A stretch of 64,000 nucleotides of DNA from Jannaschia sp. S6380 (GTDB taxonomy: Bacteria > Pseudomonadota > Alphaproteobacteria > Rhodobacterales > Rhodobacteraceae), in assembly GCF_023015695.1 (NCBI RefSeq), contig NZ_JALKAS010000001.1:2108001-2172000 (forward strand), given 5' to 3'. Positions 17,179 to 26,636 of this stretch are shown here, in pieces. Within the stretch, counting starts at the first letter, position 1. The number at the start of each line of letters is the position of its first letter. The notes under the pieces are model-generated. The model did no database searches and was not told the origin of the DNA. It saw only the letters and a program-made list of their open reading frames with translations. The position numbers and the translations under genes were made by a program.

Positions 17179-17732
17179 CCCGGCTCTGGCTCATCCGGCA
17201 CGGCCCGACCCATGTCCGGCGCATGGTCGGCCATTCCGATCCTCCCGCCGACCTTACCGACATCGCGGCAATCGGCCGGCTGTCCGCCGCCCTGCCCCGG
17301 GCGCCCGTCGTCAGCAGCGACCTGATCCGCGCGACGGCGACCGCCGACGCGATCGCGGGGGCGCGCCCGCGCCTGCCGCACGAGGTCGCGCTGCGCGAGT
17401 TCGACTATGGCGACTGGGACGACCGGCCGTTCGACGCGATCGACGGGCCCGAACTGCGCGCCTATTTCGACGACCCGGGCGACCGCCGCGCCCCGAACGG
17501 CGAATCCTGGAACGACGTCGCAGAACGGGTGGACACCGTCCTGGCGCGCCTGGCCACCGGGCCGGACCTGATCGTCGTCGCCCATATGGGCGTGATCCTG
17601 ACGCAATGGGCGCGGGCGACCGGCCTGACCCCGTTCCGGGCCCTGGCGCAGAAGATCGACAATCTGAGCCTGACGCGGATCGACATGTGGGCGGACGGCC
17701 CGGCACCGGTCTTCGCCAATCGCATCCCGTGA
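17175..17732 (+). CDS. Histidine phosphatase family protein
   Basis: A 185-residue phosphatase opening with the catalytic RHG (TRLWLIRHGPTHVRRM) and with SSDLIRATATADAI and LREFDYGDWDD as in the phosphoglycerate-mutase-like superfamily. The second catalytic histidine lies in VVAHMGVILTQ, where most relatives have HGG. Start is the TTG at 17175 overlapping the cobU stop. Because it follows cobU, it may be the alpha-ribazole-5'-phosphate phosphatase (CobC) step of cobalamin synthesis; this is a context-based inference. Confidence 0.82.
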   Translation: MTRLWLIRHGPTHVRRMVGHSDPPADLTDIAAIGRLSAALPRAPVVSSDLIRATATADAIAGARPRLPHEVALREFDYGDWDDRPFDAIDGPELRAYFDDPGDRRAPNGESWNDVAERVDTVLARLATGPDLIVVAHMGVILTQWARATGLTPFRALAQKIDNLSLTRIDMWADGPAPVFANRIP

Positions 17733-17790
17733 TGGGCGCATCAAGGATCGGCGTTTCGTGCACGTCCGGGGGGCATGCTAGGGCGCATCC

Positions 17791-18660
17791 ATGACATATG
17801 AACTCCTCATCGGCGACCGATCCTATTCCTCCTGGAGCTTGCGCGGCTGGCTCCTGTTCGAGGCATTCGGCATCCCGTTCCGCGAGAGCCGCACGCGGCT
17901 TTATCATGACGATTTCACTCGCGACCTGGCGGCCTGGGCGCCCGCGCGGACCGTGCCGACGGCGCGCACGCCCGAAGGCGGCCTCTGGACCGACAGCATC
18001 GCGATCGCGGAAGGCCTGGCCGAGGCGCATCCCGATGCCGGGCATTGGCCGCGCGCACTGAAGGCCCGCGCCCTGGCCCGTTCGCTTGTCGCCGAGATGC
18101 ATTGCGGATTCGCGGCGCTGCGAAACGACTGCCCGATGAACATGCGGATGGCTTCCGGCGGGTTCGACCCGTCCGAGGCCGTGCTGGCCGACCTCGCCCG
18201 GCTGGAGGTGATCTGGGCCGCCGCGCGGGACCTGTCGAAGAGCGGTCCGTGGCTCTTCGGCGAGTACTCCGCCGCCGACGCCTTCTTCGCGCCGGTCGCG
18301 ATGCGGATCGCGGGTTACGGCTTACCGGTGTCGGACGGATCGCGGGCCTATGTCCAATCGCACCTGGCCCATGTGCCCCTGCGCCGCTGGCGCGCGATGG
18401 GCGAGGCCGCGAACCGCACGATCGACGTCTACGCGATCCATCCGCCCGCCAGACCCTTCCCGATGCCCGCCGCGATTAGCGCCGAAGTCGCGGATGGCCC
18501 GTCGGTCAACGCGGCCTGCCCCTACTCGGGCAAACCGGTCACGCATTTCATGCAGGCCGGGGGGCGGGTCTGGGGCTTCTGCAACGCGTTCTGTCGCGAC
18601 AAGACCCTGGCCGATCCCGAAGCATGGCCCGCCTTCATGGCGATCTACGAGGCGCGTTAA
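17791..18660 (+). CDS. Glutathione S-transferase with C-terminal Cys-containing domain
   Basis: A 289-residue protein. Residues 1-80 form the thioredoxin-like GST domain (YELLIGDRSYSSWSLRGWLLFEAFGIPF, TVPTARTPEGGLWTDSIAIAEGLAE) and residues 90-210 the helical domain (AEMHCGFAALRNDCPMNMRM, WLFGEYSAADAFFAPVAMR). About 70 residues follow the usual GST end: CPYSGKPVTHFMQAGGRVWGFCNAFCRDKTLADPEAWPAFM, with a C-x(n)-CxxxC spacing resembling a small metal-binding or thiol module. Substrate unknown. Confidence 0.88.
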   Translation: MTYELLIGDRSYSSWSLRGWLLFEAFGIPFRESRTRLYHDDFTRDLAAWAPARTVPTARTPEGGLWTDSIAIAEGLAEAHPDAGHWPRALKARALARSLVAEMHCGFAALRNDCPMNMRMASGGFDPSEAVLADLARLEVIWAAARDLSKSGPWLFGEYSAADAFFAPVAMRIAGYGLPVSDGSRAYVQSHLAHVPLRRWRAMGEAANRTIDVYAIHPPARPFPMPAAISAEVADGPSVNAACPYSGKPVTHFMQAGGRVWGFCNAFCRDKTLADPEAWPAFMAIYEAR

Positions 18661-18717
18661 CCATTCCGCAACCAATCGGCCGTTAACCGTGTCCCGACTG
18701 ACAGGGACGCGACGGAC

Positions 18718-20226
18718 ATGCTGGCACGGACCACCACGGTGGCCTTCGAGGGACTGGAGGCACGACCTGTCGACGTGCAATGCGCCGTCTCGCCGGGTCT
18801 GCCCGGGTTCTCGATCGTTGGGCTTCCCGACAAGGCCGTGTCCGAGGCGAAGGACCGCATCCGCACCGCGCTCTCCGAGCTCGGCATCGCGCTGCCGTCG
18901 AAGAAGGTGACGATCAACCTGTCGCCCGCCGACATCCCGAAGGAAGGTGCGCATTTCGACCTGCCGATCGCGCTGTCGCTTCTCGCCGCGCTGGAACTGG
19001 TGCCCGCGTCCAGGGTCGCCCGTGCCGTCGGGATCGGTGAGATGTCGCTCGACGGGGCGCTGGTCGCCGTGACGGGGGCCCTGCCGGCGGCGATGACGGC
19101 GGCCTCCATCGAAGCGGACCTGCTCTGCCCGCAAGCCTGCGGGGCGGAGGCCGCCTGGGTCGGGGCCGCGACGGTCTATGCCGCGCCGTCCCTGAAGGCC
19201 CTGATGGACCATCTGACCGGCGCCTGTCCCTTGCCCGAGGCGCGCCGCGGCCATGTGGCCGAGGCCGAGGGCGGCCCTTGCCTGCGCGACGTTCGGGGCC
19301 AGGATCGGGCCAAGCGGGCGCTGGAAATCGCCGCCGCCGGGCGGCATCACCTGTTCTTGGTCGGGCCGCCGGGGGCCGGGAAATCCATGCTGGCCGCGCG
19401 TTTGCCGGGCTTGCTGCCGCCACTTTCGGCGATGGAATCGCTCGAGACGTCGATGATCCATTCGCTGGCCGGGACGCTGGACGAGGGTGGGATCCTGCAC
19501 CGCCGCCCCTATCAGGAGCCGCACCACACCGCCTCCGTCGCCGCGATCGCGGGCGGGGGCAAGCGCGCCGGGCCGGGTCAGATCAGCCTGGCGCATAACG
19601 GCGTCCTGTTCATGGACGAGTTTCCGGAGTTTCCCCGCGCCGTGCTCGAAACCCTGCGCCAGCCGATCGAGACGGGCGAGGTCACGATCGCGCGGGCCAA
19701 CGCGCATGTGCGCTATCCCTGTCGGTTCCTGCTCGTCGCGGCCGCGAACCCGTGCCGGTGCGGCATGCTGTTCGACCCCGATCAAGCCTGCACCCGCGCG
19801 CCCAATTGCGGCGAGGATTACATGGGCAAGATCTCCGGCCCGCTGAGGGATCGCTTCGATCTGCGGCTGGAGGTGCCGGCGGTGGAGGTATCCGACCTGG
19901 CGCTCCCGCCGGGCGGCGAAACCTCGGCCACGGTCGCGGCCCGCGTGGCCGGGGCCCGCGCGGTCCAGGCGAACCGCTACGACGGTGTGCGGGGCGTCAC
20001 GGTGAATGCCGATATCGCAGGCGACGCCTTGATGGAGGTCGCGGCCCCCGATGCGGAGGGAAATGCGCTGCTTCTCCAGGCGGTCGAACGCTTCCGCCTT
20101 TCCGCGCGCGGGTATCACCGTGTGCTGAAGGTCGCGCGGACGATCGCGGATCTCGATGGCTCGGCGGATGTGCGACGGCCGCATGTGGCCGAGGCCCTGT
20201 CCTACCGGCTGGTCTCGGGAGCCTGA
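18718..20226 (+). CDS. comM: YifB/ComM-family magnesium-chelatase-like AAA+ ATPase
   Basis: A 502-residue ATPase of the ComM/YifB family, which in naturally competent bacteria is a hexameric branch-migration helicase that helps integrate incoming DNA. The N-terminal domain has VDVQCAVSPGLPGFSIVGLPDKAVSE; the AAA+ core has Walker A GPPGAGKSML and Walker B GVLFMDEFPEF, followed by LRQPIETGEVTIARAN and a CRCG/CxxxxxxC zinc segment (NPCRCGMLFDPDQACTRAPNC). The C-terminal Mg-chelatase lid ends the protein. Normal length. The window shows no other competence gene. Confidence 0.93.
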   Translation: MLARTTTVAFEGLEARPVDVQCAVSPGLPGFSIVGLPDKAVSEAKDRIRTALSELGIALPSKKVTINLSPADIPKEGAHFDLPIALSLLAALELVPASRVARAVGIGEMSLDGALVAVTGALPAAMTAASIEADLLCPQACGAEAAWVGAATVYAAPSLKALMDHLTGACPLPEARRGHVAEAEGGPCLRDVRGQDRAKRALEIAAAGRHHLFLVGPPGAGKSMLAARLPGLLPPLSAMESLETSMIHSLAGTLDEGGILHRRPYQEPHHTASVAAIAGGGKRAGPGQISLAHNGVLFMDEFPEFPRAVLETLRQPIETGEVTIARANAHVRYPCRFLLVAAANPCRCGMLFDPDQACTRAPNCGEDYMGKISGPLRDRFDLRLEVPAVEVSDLALPPGGETSATVAARVAGARAVQANRYDGVRGVTVNADIAGDALMEVAAPDAEGNALLLQAVERFRLSARGYHRVLKVARTIADLDGSADVRRPHVAEALSYRLVSGA

Positions 20227-20252
20227 CGGCAGAGGCGGAGGCCCGCCCCCGG

Positions 20253-20281
20253 ACCCCCGAGGTATTTCGGGCCAGAGAAAG
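20253..20281. repeat. Short 3'-end intergenic motif seen in Rhodobacteraceae
   Basis: ACCCCCGAGGTATTTCGGGC followed by CAGAGAAAG lies between the convergent ends of comM and gshB. It resembles a dispersed motif (C-rich, then GTATTT, then an A-rich tail) I recall at gene 3' ends in this family. It includes a CCCGAggtattTCGGG stem. Only one copy was noticed here. Confidence 0.35.
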
Positions 20282-20301
20282 CGACGCCCCGTACGGCCGG
20301 A

Positions 20302-21255
20302 TCAGGCGCGGCGGCGTTCGATCGCCTGCCAGATCGACGCGCTTGCATTGGTCCCGTCGAACCGCTCCAGCTCCTGCAGGCCAGTCGGCGAGGTCACGTT
20401 GATCTCGGTCAGATATTCGCCGATGACGTCGATCCCGACGAAGATCTGGCCCGCATCCCGCAGCCGAGGCCCGATCCGGGCACAGATCTCGCGGTCCCGG
20501 TCGGTCAGGGCGACCTTTTCGGGCCGGCCGCCGACATGCATGTTCGACCGCGTCTCACCCTCGGCCGGAACACGGTTGATGGCTCCGATCGGTTCGCCGT
20601 CGACGAGGATGACACGCTTGTCGCCCCTGGCCACGGCAGGCAGGAACTTCTGCATGATCAGCGGTTCGCGGTTCAGAACCGAAAACATCTCGTGCAGGGA
20701 GTTGAGGTTGCGATCCTCCGGCGTGAGCCGGAAGACGCCGGCACCGCCGTTGCCGTAGAGCGGCTTCAGGATCACGTCGCCATGCCGCGCCTTGAACGCC
20801 TTGAGCGTGTCGAGATCGCGCGCGATCGCCGTCGGCGGTGTCAGGTCGGGAAAATCCAGCACCATCAGCTTTTCGGGCCAACCGCGCACCCAGGCCGGAT
20901 CGTTCACGACCAGGGTGTCGGGATGCACCCGTTCCAGGAGGTGGGTGTTGGTGATGTAGGCCATGTCGAAAGGCGGATCCTGCCGCAGCCAGACCACATC
21001 CAGATCGGCCAGCTCGATCTCCGCCATCGGACCGAGCTTCGCATGGTCGCCGCGCGTGCGGCGCAGCTCCATCGTCTGGCCGCGAGCCACAACCCGACCT
21101 TCGACATAGGCCAGCTTGTCCGGCGTCCAGTAGACCAGCGAATGACCCCGGGACTGGGCCTCCAGCGCCAGGCGAAAGCTCGAGTCGGCGCCGATATCCA
21201 CGGCCTCGACCGGGTCCATCTGGAAGCCGACCTTGAGGGGCTTGGGGCTGGACAT
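20302..21255 (-). CDS. gshB: Glutathione synthetase
   Basis: A 317-residue ATP-grasp ligase joining gamma-glutamylcysteine and glycine to make glutathione. [19 protein letters not shown] at the N-terminus, [30 protein letters not shown] (ATP-grasp loop), [21 protein letters not shown] and [13 protein letters not shown] are diagnostic. The ATG at 21255 gives the standard start; an upstream ATG would add a Ser/Arg-rich segment. Leftward, after yraN, in the conserved rsmI-yraN-gshB cluster. Confidence 0.96.
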   Translation of the reverse strand: MSSPKPLKVGFQMDPVEAVDIGADSSFRLALEAQSRGHSLVYWTPDKLAYVEGRVVARGQTMELRRTRGDHAKLGPMAEIELADLDVVWLRQDPPFDMAYITNTHLLERVHPDTLVVNDPAWVRGWPEKLMVLDFPDLTPPTAIARDLDTLKAFKARHGDVILKPLYGNGGAGVFRLTPEDRNLNSLHEMFSVLNREPLIMQKFLPAVARGDKRVILVDGEPIGAINRVPAEGETRSNMHVGGRPEKVALTDRDREICARIGPRLRDAGQIFVGIDVIGEYLTEINVTSPTGLQELERFDGTNASASIWQAIERRRA

Positions 21256-21327
21256 GGCTCGGCTCCTGCTGCGTGGCGTCGTCGCCTGCATGCCGGAACC
21301 GACCGGCGGTGACAATCGCGGGCGGCG

Positions 21328-21681
21328 TCAGGCCGAGAGGGCGTTTTCCACGATCTCGATCCGTCCGACGCCGTCGACCAGGGCCACATCGAAGCGGACG
21401 GCGGCGTTCATGCCGTCGGGCAGCGTGCCCATGTACTCGCCCGCACAATCGAACAGGCGGTGGATCTGTCTTTCGCTGACCCGAAGGGCCGCCGCGGCAT
21501 GCGTGTCGCTCTTCTTTACCTCGACGAAGACCGTGTCCGGACCGTCCTGCACGATCACGTCGATCTCGCCCCCCTTGCCGCGCCAGCGCCGTGCGAGCAC
21601 GTCATGCCCGGCACGTTCGTAATATCGGGCCACGCTATCCTCGGCCGCGAGGCCGGCATGGTAGGAGGTCGTTCCGCTCAT
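21328..21681 (-). CDS. yraN: YraN family protein (UPF0102)
   Basis: A 117-residue protein with a restriction-endonuclease-like nuclease fold. The motifs GLAAEDSVARYYERAGHDVLARRWRG and GEIDVIVQDGPDTVFVEVKKS hold the E...EID...E-x-K residues of the family. Physiological role not established. Its ATG overlaps the rsmI stop (ATGA). Confidence 0.92.
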   Translation of the reverse strand: MSGTTSYHAGLAAEDSVARYYERAGHDVLARRWRGKGGEIDVIVQDGPDTVFVEVKKSDTHAAAALRVSERQIHRLFDCAGEYMGTLPDGMNAAVRFDVALVDGVGRIEIVENALSA

Positions 21682-22547
21682 CCTTCGTCCTTCATCGCCA
21701 GGGCCATGTCGTAGACCAGCTTACGCGGAACGCCGAACATATCGGAAACATCTTTTGCGGCGGATTTTACCGATCCGTCCGCGAGGGCCACGCGCAGTGC
21801 ATCGCGTATCGCCTCCGGGTCGGCCTCGCGCGGGGCCGCGCGGTCGACGACCACGACGATCTCGCCGCGCGCGCCCTCCTCGGCATAGGTTTCGGCCAAG
21901 GCGTCCAGGGACCCGCGCCGCACCTCCTCGAACCGCTTGGTCAACTCGCGGCAGACGGCCGCCTCGCGCGGCCCGAGCATCGCGGCCGCGTCGCGCAACA
22001 TCGCCGCCAGCCGCTTGGGCGACTCGTAGAAGACCAGCGTCGCCGGCACCTCGGCCACCTCGCGCAGCGCCGTTTTCCGCGCGGCCGATTTCGGCGGCAA
22101 AAAACCCGCGAAGAGGAACCGATCCGTCGGCAAACCCGCGACACAGAGTGCCGCCAGCACCGCGCTCGCCCCTGGTGCCGCCCGCACCGTCAGGCCGCCC
22201 TGCCGCGCCTCCACCCCGAGCTGAAATCCCGGATCGGCCACCAGCGGCGTGCCGGCCTCGGAGGCGTAGGCGACCGATCTGCCGTCCCGCAGGGCGGTCA
22301 GCAGGCGCGGACGCGCGGCGGCACCGTTGTGGTCGTGATAGGGGACCATCGGGCGATCCCCCAGCGGGATGCCGTGGATGTCCATCAACCGCCGGAGAGA
22401 TCGCGTGTCCTCGGCGGCGAGCATGTCGGCATGGGCCAGGATATCCAGCGCCCGCAAGGTGATGTCGCGCGCGGCGCCGATCGGAACCGCGACCAGGTGG
22501 AGGCCGGGCTCGACGGACGACGGGTCGTCCTTGCCGATCTTCGCCAT
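21678..22547 (-). CDS. rsmI: 16S rRNA (cytidine(1402)-2'-O)-methyltransferase
   Basis: A 289-residue SAM-dependent methyltransferase that 2'-O-methylates C1402 in the decoding centre of 16S rRNA. LVAVPIGAARDITLRALDIL, AAEDTRSLRRLMDIHGI, YHDHN, YASEAGTPLVADPGFQL, APGASAVLAAL and FAGFLPPKSAARKTAL are the conserved blocks. Start ATG 22547 is close to the divergent LpoA-like gene; the intervening 101 bases hold both promoters. Confidence 0.95.
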   Translation of the reverse strand: MAKIGKDDPSSVEPGLHLVAVPIGAARDITLRALDILAHADMLAAEDTRSLRRLMDIHGIPLGDRPMVPYHDHNGAAARPRLLTALRDGRSVAYASEAGTPLVADPGFQLGVEARQGGLTVRAAPGASAVLAALCVAGLPTDRFLFAGFLPPKSAARKTALREVAEVPATLVFYESPKRLAAMLRDAAAMLGPREAAVCRELTKRFEEVRRGSLDALAETYAEEGARGEIVVVVDRAAPREADPEAIRDALRVALADGSVKSAAKDVSDMFGVPRKLVYDMALAMKDEG

Positions 22548-22648
22548 TCGCCGCCCCTTTCCGTTCAGCCGTTTACTCGCCCCCGGGGTCGCTCTACCTT
22601 CGCGGCGACATAATGCGCCGAGGGCGCCGTTCCGGGGAGATCACGATC

Positions 22649-23845
22649 ATGTCCATCCGCGGCCTTCGCGCCAGACTCGTTTCATTCATCCACCGGTCGC
22701 GCAAGGCCGTGGCACTGGTCGCCACGACGGCCGCACTGACCGCCTGCAACGTCGCAGCCCCGCTGGGCACCGGTACGGGCGGTGGCGGCGTCGACAGCGC
22801 CGGGCCGACGAAGGTTGCGCTGCTGGTGCCGCTCGGATCGGCGCGCGGGACGGACGGACAGGTCGCGCGCAGCCTCGAAAACGCGGCCCGTCTGGCGGCG
22901 GCGGATCTGGGCGAAGGGGTCGTCACGATGACGGTGTACCCGACCCAGGGCACACCGGGCGGCGCATCGGCGGCGGCCACGCAGGCCGTGTCCGAGGGGG
23001 CGCAGGTCATCCTTGGGCCGCTCTATGCCGACAATGCGGTCGCGGCGGGCAACGCGGCGGCCGGCTCGGGCGTTCCCGTCCTCAGCTTCTCGAACAACAC
23101 CGCGATCGCGGGCGGCAACGTCTGGGTCATGGGCAACACCTTCGAGAACACCGCCCGCCGCGTCATGGGCTTCGCCGCGCGACAGGGCCGCAATCGGGTG
23201 CTGGTGACCCACGCAAATGACGAGGCCGGGCAGATCGCCAATTCCGCCATCCGGTCCGCGGCCCGGGGCACCGGCGCGCAGATCACCGGCAGCGTTCCAT
23301 ACGAGTTCAGCCAGCAAGGCATCTCGGCCGCGGTGCCGACCATCGCGTCGCAGGCCCGGGCGACGAATTCCAACGCGGTCTTCCTGACCGGCACGCCGAC
23401 GGGTGACCTGCCGGTTATCGCGCAACTGCTGAGCGAGGCCGGCATCGGCGGCGAGGCGTTCCGTTTCCTCGGCCTGACCCGCTGGGACATCCCGACCGAG
23501 ACGCTGGCCCAACCCGGCCTGCAGGGCGGGTATTTCGCCCTGCCCGACCCGGCGCCGCTGGCGCAGTTCCGCGCGCGCTACAACGCCGCCTATGGCGGAG
23601 CGCCGCACCCGTTGGCCAACCTGGCCTATGACGGCATGGCCGCGATCGGCGCCATCTCGCGCCGGGGCGACACGGTCGGCCGCGGCACGCTGACACGGAA
23701 CGCTGGCTTTGCGGGCACGGGCGGTATATTCCGCCTGCGCGGCGACGGCACCATCGACAGGGCGCTCGCGGTCGCACAGATCGTCAACCGTCAGATACAG
23801 GTGGTCAGCCCTGCCCCCAACAGCTTCGGCGGCGCCGGATCGTAA
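22649..23845 (+). CDS. Penicillin-binding protein activator, LpoA-like lipoprotein
   Basis: A 398-residue outer-membrane-type lipoprotein: basic N-terminus, hydrophobic core (AVALVATTAALTAC) and lipobox cysteine near residue 33. The rest is a periplasmic-binding-protein fold (TKVALLVPLGSARGTDGQVARSLENAARLA, VILGPLYADNAVAAG, VPVLSFSNNTAI, LANLAYDGMAAIGAI) as in the LppC/LpoA family that stimulates penicillin-binding proteins. ATG 22649 is preceded by GGGGAGA; a start further upstream would spoil the signal. Placement opposite rsmI is conserved in many proteobacteria. Confidence 0.88.
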   Translation: MSIRGLRARLVSFIHRSRKAVALVATTAALTACNVAAPLGTGTGGGGVDSAGPTKVALLVPLGSARGTDGQVARSLENAARLAAADLGEGVVTMTVYPTQGTPGGASAAATQAVSEGAQVILGPLYADNAVAAGNAAAGSGVPVLSFSNNTAIAGGNVWVMGNTFENTARRVMGFAARQGRNRVLVTHANDEAGQIANSAIRSAARGTGAQITGSVPYEFSQQGISAAVPTIASQARATNSNAVFLTGTPTGDLPVIAQLLSEAGIGGEAFRFLGLTRWDIPTETLAQPGLQGGYFALPDPAPLAQFRARYNAAYGGAPHPLANLAYDGMAAIGAISRRGDTVGRGTLTRNAGFAGTGGIFRLRGDGTIDRALAVAQIVNRQIQVVSPAPNSFGGAGS

Positions 23846-23915
23846 GAGCCCGGCCCCGGCCTTCACCACCGCCGACCTGCCTCCGCCCGCTTCGGCCGGG
23901 ACGCTGATCGCGTCC

Positions 23916-26636
23916 TTGCCGGAGATCTTCGATGCGGACGCGACGCTTTCGGCACTGGACGATGCCGTTCGCGCGGGCGGCGACGTCATGGCCACGCGGC
24001 GGGCGGTGGTGTCCATCCTTCGCGCGGCGCGGGCCAGGGGGCGCGACGCGATCCAGGCCGGGTTCGCGGACGATCCGACGCGGGCGCGCCGCGTCACCCA
24101 TTCCTACGCGCATCTGACCGATCGCCTGGTGCAATGCGCCTGGCTCGTCGCCACGCGGGCCCTGCACCCCTGTCCCAACCCGACCGAAGGCGAGCGTTTC
24201 GCGGTTCTGGGCGTCGGGGGATACGGCCGGGGCGAGATGGCGCCCTTCTCGGATGTGGACCTGCTGTTCCTGACGCCCTGGAAGGTCACGCCCCGGACCG
24301 AGAGTGTTGTCGAGACCATGCTCTACATTCTGTGGGATCTGAAGCTGAAGGTCGGTCACGCCACGCGCACGGTGAAGGATTGCGTGCGCCTGGGCGCCGA
24401 GGACTACACCATCCGCACCTCCCTGCTGGAGCGTCGACTGATCTGCGGCGACGCCGACCTCGGCGCTACCCTGGCCGAGCGGCTCTGGTCCGACCTCTTC
24501 GACGGGACCGTCGCCGAGTTCATCGAGGCCAAGCTGGAGGAGCGCGACGAACGGCACCGCAAGCAAGGCGGGCAACGCTATATCCTGGAGCCCAACGTCA
24601 AGGAGGCCAAGGGCGGGCTGCGCGACGTCCAGGCCCTCTACTGGATCGCCAAGTACCGCTACCGCGTGAAGGAGGCGGCCGACCTCGTGGCGCTGGGCGT
24701 GTTCACCGCCGAGGAATTCGACGCGTTCGAGGCGGCGGAGCGGTTCCTGTGGTGCGTCCGCTGCCACCTGCATCTGATCGCGGGTCGGGCGGCGGACCAC
24801 CTGACTTTCGACATGCAGGTCGATGTGGCCGGCGCCATGGGCTACCGCGACCATGCCGGCCGGCGCGGGGTCGAGCATTTCATGCAGGACTACTTCCGCC
24901 ACGCCACCCGCGTGGGCGAGTTGACGCGGATCCTCCTGGTCGCGCTCGAGACCGACAACATCAAGCGCGAACCGGCGCTGCTCGGCCTCTTCAAGCGCCG
25001 CCGCAAGGTCCGCGCGCCCTATGCCGAACGCCAGGGCCGGCTGGACGTGGCCGACGAGGCGGCGTTCCTGGGCACGCCCCTCAACATGCTGGGCATCTTC
25101 GAGGAGGCGCTGCGCACGGGCATGCTGCTGCATCCGCATGCCATGCGCCTGATGGCCGCCAACCGGCACCTGATCGACCGCGACCTGCGCGAGGACCCGG
25201 AGGCGGCCAAGCTGTTCCTCGGCCTGCTGCTGAGACACGGAAATCCCGAACGCGCGCTCCGCCGCATGAACGAGCTGGAGGTGCTGTCGGCCTTCATCCC
25301 CGAATTCGCGCCCATCGTGGCGATGATGCAGTTCAACATGTATCACAGCTACACGGTGGACGAGCACACCATCCAGGTCATCTCCAACCTCGCGCAGATC
25401 GAGCGGGGGGAACTGGTCGAGAGCCTGCCGCTGTGTTCCGATATCCTGGCGAAGGGGGTGAACCGGCGCGTCCTCTACGTGGCCCTGCTGCTGCATGACA
25501 TCGGCAAGGGCCGTCCCGAGGATCACTCGATCCTGGGCGCGCGCATCGCCCGCGCCGTGGCGCCCCGCCTGCGCCTCAAGCCGCGCGAGGTCGAGACGGT
25601 GGAATGGCTGGTGCGCCACCACCTGCTGATGTCGGACATGGCGCAGAAGCGCGACATCGCCGACCCGCGCACCGTGCGCGACTTCGCCAAGGCGGTGAAA
25701 ACGCGCGAGCGGCTGGACCTGCTGACTGTACTCACCGTCTGCGACATCCGCGGCGTCGGCCCCGGCGTCTGGAACAACTGGAAGGCGCAGATGCTGCGCG
25801 CGCTGCACCGCGCCACCGCCGCCGCGCTGGAAAACGGGCTGGAGGACGTCAACCGCGAGACCCGCGAGGCGAAGGCGAAGAAGCTGTTCCGCGACGCCCT
25901 GCCCGACTGGACCGAGGCCCGCAGGCGTGCCGAGATCGCCCGCCATTACGGCCCCTACTGGCAGGGCGTGCCCACGGCCGCGCAGGTCCGCTTCGCGCAG
26001 ATGCTGGACGGGCTGGGCGACGACGAGGTGCGGGTGGAGCTGGAGGCCGATGCCGACCGCGACGCGACCCGCGTGCTGATGGCCTGCCAGGACCATCCGG
26101 GCATCTTCTCGCGCCTGGCAGGGGCGCTCAGCCTGGTGGGCGCCAATATCGTCGACGCGCGGACCTACACCTCGAAGGACGGCTTCGCGACCAGCGTGTT
26201 CTGGCTGCAGGACGGCGACGGCCACCCCTACGAGGCGTCGCGCCTGCCGCGCCTGCGCGCGATGATCACGAAGATCCTGCGCGGCGAGGTCGTCACCCGG
26301 CTGGAGCTGGAGGGCCGCGAGATCAAGAAGCGCGAACGCCGCTTCCAGGTCGCCACGAATATCAGCTTCGACAATGAGGGCTCCGACATCTACACGATCA
26401 TCGAGGTCGACACACGCGACCGCCCCGGCCTCCTCTACGACCTGACCCAGACGCTGGCGGCGGCGAACATCTCGATCTCCCAGGCCGTCGTCGCGACCTA
26501 CGGCGCGCAGGTGGTGGACTCGTTCTACGTCAAGGACCTGTTCGGGCTGAAGCTCATGTCGAAGTCCAAGCAGGACGCGCTGGAACGCAAGCTCCGCGCC
26601 GCGATCACGAAGGCCGCGGAACGGGCGGGGGCATAG
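23916..26636 (+). CDS. glnD: [Protein-PII] uridylyltransferase / uridylyl-removing enzyme
   Basis: Bifunctional nitrogen sensor that uridylylates PII proteins when glutamine is low and removes the group when it is high. Order of domains: nucleotidyltransferase (VGGYGRGEMAPFSDVDLLF), GlnD-specific helical region (LEPNVKEAKGGLRDVQALYW), HD hydrolase (VALLLHDIGKGRPEDHS and LVRHHLLMSDMAQ) and two C-terminal ACT domains (CQDHPGIFSRLAGALSLVGANIV and TRDRPGLLYDLTQTLAAANI). The frame is open well into the preceding gene; no ATG fits, so a TTG at 23916, just before the conserved SLPEIFDAD, is my choice (906 residues). ATG 23985 is an alternative. Confidence 0.93.
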   Translation: MPEIFDADATLSALDDAVRAGGDVMATRRAVVSILRAARARGRDAIQAGFADDPTRARRVTHSYAHLTDRLVQCAWLVATRALHPCPNPTEGERFAVLGVGGYGRGEMAPFSDVDLLFLTPWKVTPRTESVVETMLYILWDLKLKVGHATRTVKDCVRLGAEDYTIRTSLLERRLICGDADLGATLAERLWSDLFDGTVAEFIEAKLEERDERHRKQGGQRYILEPNVKEAKGGLRDVQALYWIAKYRYRVKEAADLVALGVFTAEEFDAFEAAERFLWCVRCHLHLIAGRAADHLTFDMQVDVAGAMGYRDHAGRRGVEHFMQDYFRHATRVGELTRILLVALETDNIKREPALLGLFKRRRKVRAPYAERQGRLDVADEAAFLGTPLNMLGIFEEALRTGMLLHPHAMRLMAANRHLIDRDLREDPEAAKLFLGLLLRHGNPERALRRMNELEVLSAFIPEFAPIVAMMQFNMYHSYTVDEHTIQVISNLAQIERGELVESLPLCSDILAKGVNRRVLYVALLLHDIGKGRPEDHSILGARIARAVAPRLRLKPREVETVEWLVRHHLLMSDMAQKRDIADPRTVRDFAKAVKTRERLDLLTVLTVCDIRGVGPGVWNNWKAQMLRALHRATAAALENGLEDVNRETREAKAKKLFRDALPDWTEARRRAEIARHYGPYWQGVPTAAQVRFAQMLDGLGDDEVRVELEADADRDATRVLMACQDHPGIFSRLAGALSLVGANIVDARTYTSKDGFATSVFWLQDGDGHPYEASRLPRLRAMITKILRGEVVTRLELEGREIKKRERRFQVATNISFDNEGSDIYTIIEVDTRDRPGLLYDLTQTLAAANISISQAVVATYGAQVVDSFYVKDLFGLKLMSKSKQDALERKLRAAITKAAERAGA

